Assembly: GCA_002007465.1 (NCBI GenBank) | Contig: LNAC01000110.1 | Coordinates: forward strand, 496,850 to 560,849 | Source of the DNA: Ailurus styani | Lineage: Eukaryota; Chordata; Mammalia; Carnivora; Ailuridae | Direction: 5' to 3' | DNA: 64,000 nucleotides | Shown: positions 60,649 through 64,000 of the stretch, one piece after another | How positions within the stretch are numbered: the stretch's first letter is position 1 | Layout: every line of letters begins with the position of its first letter | Program-made: the position numbers and the translations under genes | Notes under the pieces: generated by a model | What the model saw: the letters and a program-made list of their open reading frames with translations, nothing else | The model's database searches: none | Told to the model about the DNA's origin: nothing

Positions 60649-61919
60649 ATTGGTTGTTCTCTTGGGAGAGTCCGCTTTCAGTTTATAGGCCATGAATTTG
60701 AGGACCACAATTTTGATGGCCTTCATCCTTATGAAACATGACATCAAAGATAGCAATTTTGTTTGCCTCATCAGCCAGCACCTAATTATCTTTCCTGCCT
60801 CTGCATTCTTCCAGAGCTCTTTGATGTCAGTGGTAGTCTTATGCTTTGAAAGACTGGAGAACTGTGAAAGGAGTCCTCCTTTACTGGGTCCATGTTTTCA
60901 CTGAGATCTTAAATAATGATACTACGTTAGAAAAAAAAATTCAGTACAACTGTGGTAGTTAAAATAATCACTCATTTATCTGAAGAACCAGAAGTCTTTA
61001 CTGTTTCTCTCAATGTACACAGAATCTCTCCCTAATTGAACATGGGTAGAAGATTCATCTTTGGGAGAAACCAAAGCAAAAGCATATCACGCTTGCAGAA
61101 TTTGTGGGAGTTGGGAGATCATACCTGGGGGTGGCAGGGGAACTTGGGGGATTTTGACAGTATTCATTAAAATGGTGTAAAGGGCTTTGATCTGTGATGA
61201 TCTGTGTCTTGGGTTTAATGAACACTGCGTGAATGGTGCAGGGCTTGGGAGGGAAACGTGTCTTCAGGTTCGGTTTCCGTTTCACTTTTTTCTAGCTCTT
61301 TCATTCTCCATGTGCAACTTTATCTATGACTTATAATTTTTCCTTTGTAAAAATGGCAAACATACTTTCTTAGCTCTTCAGAATAAAAAGAGATAATTTA
61401 TAGAATTTTTTTATAATATGAAGTGCCTGCCACAGAATTAATTTTCCTCCATTCATTGCCAAAGAACAAGGACAATGAGTTCATAATTGAGCAACAGTGA
61501 GATAGCACATTTTTCCATTTAAATGAATAAAACTTAAACCAGTTGCCTCTACTCAGTTGGAGAAGGGGTAAGGGGTAAGGATCAACCTCTCTTCAGAGAG
61601 CAGTTCTGAGAATGTTTGAATATTTTTCAAACTGGACACTAGACCCAGCATTTCTGGTGCTAGGAATTTACCCTACAGAGAGTCCAAGTATATAGTCAGT
61701 CAACGTGTTCAAGAATCCCCTTGCAGCATTGTGTGCACTCTAATCAATTATGACAATGTAAATTTCCATCACAAGGCAAGTGGTCACTGTTGCAAGGGGG
61801 TGTTTTTCAGTGCCTTCTGTGGTATGTGTATGAAAAAGACTCAGTTTATTTTGTACTTAAAAATTCAGGTTTGCTTTCCTTAAATATAATTTTCAAAACC
61901 ACGATTATTCCTTAAACTT

Positions 61920-62475
61920 TTTCAAAATATATTTTTAATTGCAGTGAAATACAGATAACATGGAATTGACCATTGTAAACCGTCTTTCAGAGTAGAGTTC
62001 AGTGGTATTAATATCTTCACATTGTCATGGAACCATTACCACTGTCCATCCATTGAATTCTTTTCATCTTGTGGAACTGAAACTCCATACCTATTCAACA
62101 TGAACTCCCTATTTCCCATTCCCCTTAGCCCTTGACAACTACCATTCTACTTTCTGTTCTGATAAATTTGATTCCTCTAGATACCTCGTATATGTGAAAT
62201 CATAAAATATTTTTCCTTTTGTAACTGTCTAATTTCACTCACAATAATGTCCTCAGGGTTCATCCGAGCTGTAGAATGTGTCAAATTTCCTTGCTTTTTA
62301 GGTCTGAATACTATTGTATTGTATATATTTTGTTTGTTCATTCATCTGTCAGTGGACACTGGGGTTGCATCCTCCTCTTGGCTATTTGAATAATGCTGCA
62401 TGAACCTGGATGTGTAGATATTTCTTCAAAGTCCCAGCTTTCAGTTCCTTAGAGCATAGTCCTTGAACTTTTAAA
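61920..62475 (-). mobile_element. Old L1 3' end, - strand
   Basis: TTGCAGTGAAATACAGATAA, CATGGAATTGACCATTGTAA, CTTTTCATCTTGTGGAACTG, GACAACTACCATTCTACTTT, TGTCCTCAGGGTTCATCCG and ATCTGTCAGTGGACACTGGG are the antisense landmarks of an old L1 3' UTR and ORF2 end. It carries many disabling changes. Confidence 0.85.
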
Positions 62476-62663
62476 TCCAATTATAGGTATCTCTAATCTA
62501 TTAATTGAGCAGATTTTAGTAGTCACATTAGGAGGCCTTTAAATAATATTTGGTTCCAATTTAATACTTAATGAAATACTTCCATATCTTTTAAACTGCT
62601 TTTTTATATTAAATGCATGTAATTTTTAAGTACTTCACTTGTGTGACTTAAAAACTTTGCAAG

Positions 62664-63550
62664 ATCAGAGAAATACAAATCAAAACCACAGTGAGATACC
62701 ACCTCACACCAGTCAGAATGGCTAAAATCAACAAGTCAGGAAATGACAGATGTTGGCGAGGGTGNNNNNNNNNNNNNNNNNNNNNNNNNNNNNNNNNNNN
62801 NNNNNNNNNNNNNNNNNNNNNNNNNNNNNNNNNNNNNNNNNNNNNNNNNNNNNNNNNNNNNNNNNNNNNNNNNNNNNNNNNNNNNNNNNNNNNNNNNNNN
62901 NNNNNNNNNNNNNNNNNNNNNNNNNNNNNNNNNNNNNNNNNNNNNNNNNNNNNNNNNNNNNNNNNNNNNNNNNNNNNNNNNNNNNNNNNNNNNNNNNNNN
63001 NNNNNNNNNNNNNNNNNNNNNNNNNNNNNNNNNNNNNNNNNNNNNNNNNNNNNNNNNNNNNNNNNNNNNNNNNNNNNNNNNNNNNNNNNNNNNNNNNNNN
63101 NNNNNNNNNNNNNNNNNNNNNNNNNNNNNNNNNNNNNNNNNNNNNNNNNNNNNNNNNNNNNNNNNNNNNNNNNNNNNNNNNNNNNNNNNNNNNNNNNNNN
63201 NNNNNNNNNNNNNNNNNNNNNNNNNNNNNNNNNNNNNNNNNNNNNNNNNNNNNNNNNNNNNNNNNNNNNNNNNAGGGTGGGGGTTTGTGGGGGGTAGGGA
63301 GGGAAAAATAATGAAACAAGATGGGATGGGTAAGGAGACAAACCATAAGAGACTCCTAATCTCACAAAACAACTTGAGGGTTACTGGGGGGTGGGAGGGT
63401 AGGGATAGGGTGGATGGGTTATGGACCTCGGGGAGGGTTTGTGCTTTGGTGAATGCTGTGAAAGGTGTAAGCCTGATGATTCACAGACCTGTACCCCTGG
63501 GCAAATAATAATAATAAAAATAAATTAAAAAAAAAAAAGGTCACACACGG
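62664..63550 (+). mobile_element. Young 5'-truncated L1 (type A 3' UTR), + strand, with an N gap inside
   Basis: The left side, GAAATACAAATCAAAACCAC to GATGTTGGCGAGGGTG, is L1 ORF2 near its 3' end. The right side, from 63274, is L1 3' UTR (AGACAAACCATAAGAGACTC; CCTGATGATTCACAGACC; TGTACCCC) and an A-rich tail. Target-site duplications AAAACTTTGCAAG and AAAACCTTTGCAAG (near 62651-62663 and 63550-63563) bracket it. After the first A run come GGTCACACACGGGG and a second A run. Confidence 0.92.
62765..63273. other. Assembly gap (509 N)
   Basis: An unbroken run of N within the young L1. Any frame crossing it is meaningless. From the two sides, the missing sequence should be the L1 ORF2 C-terminal end and proximal 3' UTR. 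Confidence 0.99.
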
Positions 63551-64000
63551 GGAAAAAAAAACCTTTGCAAGTACTCAGGTCTTCTGAAGCGAATTAAAAC
63601 TAAATGTATAAATAAACTTTTAAGTTTATAAGTTCACTTAAGTGGTGTAGTTCTTTATATAAGCATAGTCACATTTTAAGTTGAAAAAGTTAAAAAAAAC
63701 CATCATTCTGTACATATGTTGGCTGCTAGAATTTAAATGAAAAAAATCATCGTAAATAGATCACTTATTTATTTTAAATTGTGGTTACAAGGCATTCTGA
63801 GAGAATGGGGCAAAAGCTGTTAAACGTTACAGGTGCATAATTTTTGCACAGATCCTTAAAGCAACAATATTAATATAATGGCTTTGATTCCCTTAAACAT
63901 TTCTGTACTTAATTCTAAAATTTTCTGAGGTTGACAGATGCTTTTCCATCGAGGAAGACAACTACTCTCTTGGTTATTTGAGTTTATTTAACTCTGAATA

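Larger units (their letters stand above)
17112..64000 (+). other. FBN2: FBN2 intron 5, 5' part (at least 46.9 kb)
   Basis: The donor is GTAAGA. No fibrillin-like exon with correctly spaced cysteines and GT/AG borders was seen to the end of the window. The intron is AT-rich and repeat-laden. Its named contents are listed separately. Stretches where I recognise no gene or confident repeat are about 17112-19950, 20225-21190, 21400-22110, 22160-22940, 31800-32950, 33400-35010, 35735-36770, 42130-42850, 44175-45620, 45780-47026, 48761-49130, 52510-54500, 56036-56920, 57403-57930, 59100-60000, 60234-61920 and 63556-64000. Confidence 0.85.

Noticed and set aside
62648..63508. Six long frames crossing the N run
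   Set aside because: They exist only because N codons contain no stops.
1..64000. CRISPR arrays, bacterial operons, tRNA or rRNA genes
   Set aside because: The only tRNA-like sequences are the degraded heads of Can-SINEs, and spaced direct repeats are retroelements, microsatellites or assembly joins.

Overview
This is mammalian nuclear DNA from a carnivoran, most likely a mustelid (ferret, mink or otter type). The evidence is at least sixteen tRNA-Lys-derived Can-SINE copies in both orientations, carnivore-type L1 3' ends, spliced exons with GT/AG borders, and a CpG-rich first exon. The species call is an inference from remembered SINE subfamilies. No bacterial, viral or CRISPR content was seen.

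The only supportable gene is the 5' part of FBN2 (fibrillin-2), on the + strand. Five coding segments join in frame: exon 1 (1-136, cut by the window start), exon 2 (943-1025), exon 3 (5786-5884), exon 4 (8973-9068) and exon 5 (17016-17111). Together they encode the end of the propeptide with a furin-type basic site, the four-cysteine N-terminal unique region, and EGF-like modules 1-3. Diagnostic residues ([45 protein letters not shown]) match fibrillin-2 rather than fibrillin-1. The next expected exon, which starts the first hybrid domain, was not found, so intron 5 runs for at least 46.9 kb to the window end.

Introns 1-4 (1-17 kb) are moderately sized and hold three Can-SINEs, MIR and L2 fragments, an old L1 tail, a young L1 3' end and DNA-transposon remnants. 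Intron 5 (17-64 kb) is mainly retroelements: an ancient + strand L1 (about 25.4-31.8 kb) carrying three younger nested insertions, one of them a twin-primed L1; an ancient - strand L1 (about 37.0-39.3 kb, perhaps to 40.5 kb); a young - strand L1 at 42.9-43.7 kb with a SINE inside it; and a young + strand L1 at 62.66-63.55 kb interrupted by a 509-base N gap. Two different young L1 3'-UTR types coexist.

Four isolated single Ns are each followed by a repeat of the sequence just before them. These look like assembly joins in which overlapping or haplotypic contig ends were not collapsed. The open reading frames in the introns are chance, repeat-derived or N-spanning. I found no convincing undescribed biological system. 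The most interesting items are the nested retroelement stack with twin priming, a perfect 32-base spacerless palindrome at 39218-39249, a SINE tail grown into a compound microsatellite of about 250 bases, and the assembly duplications.
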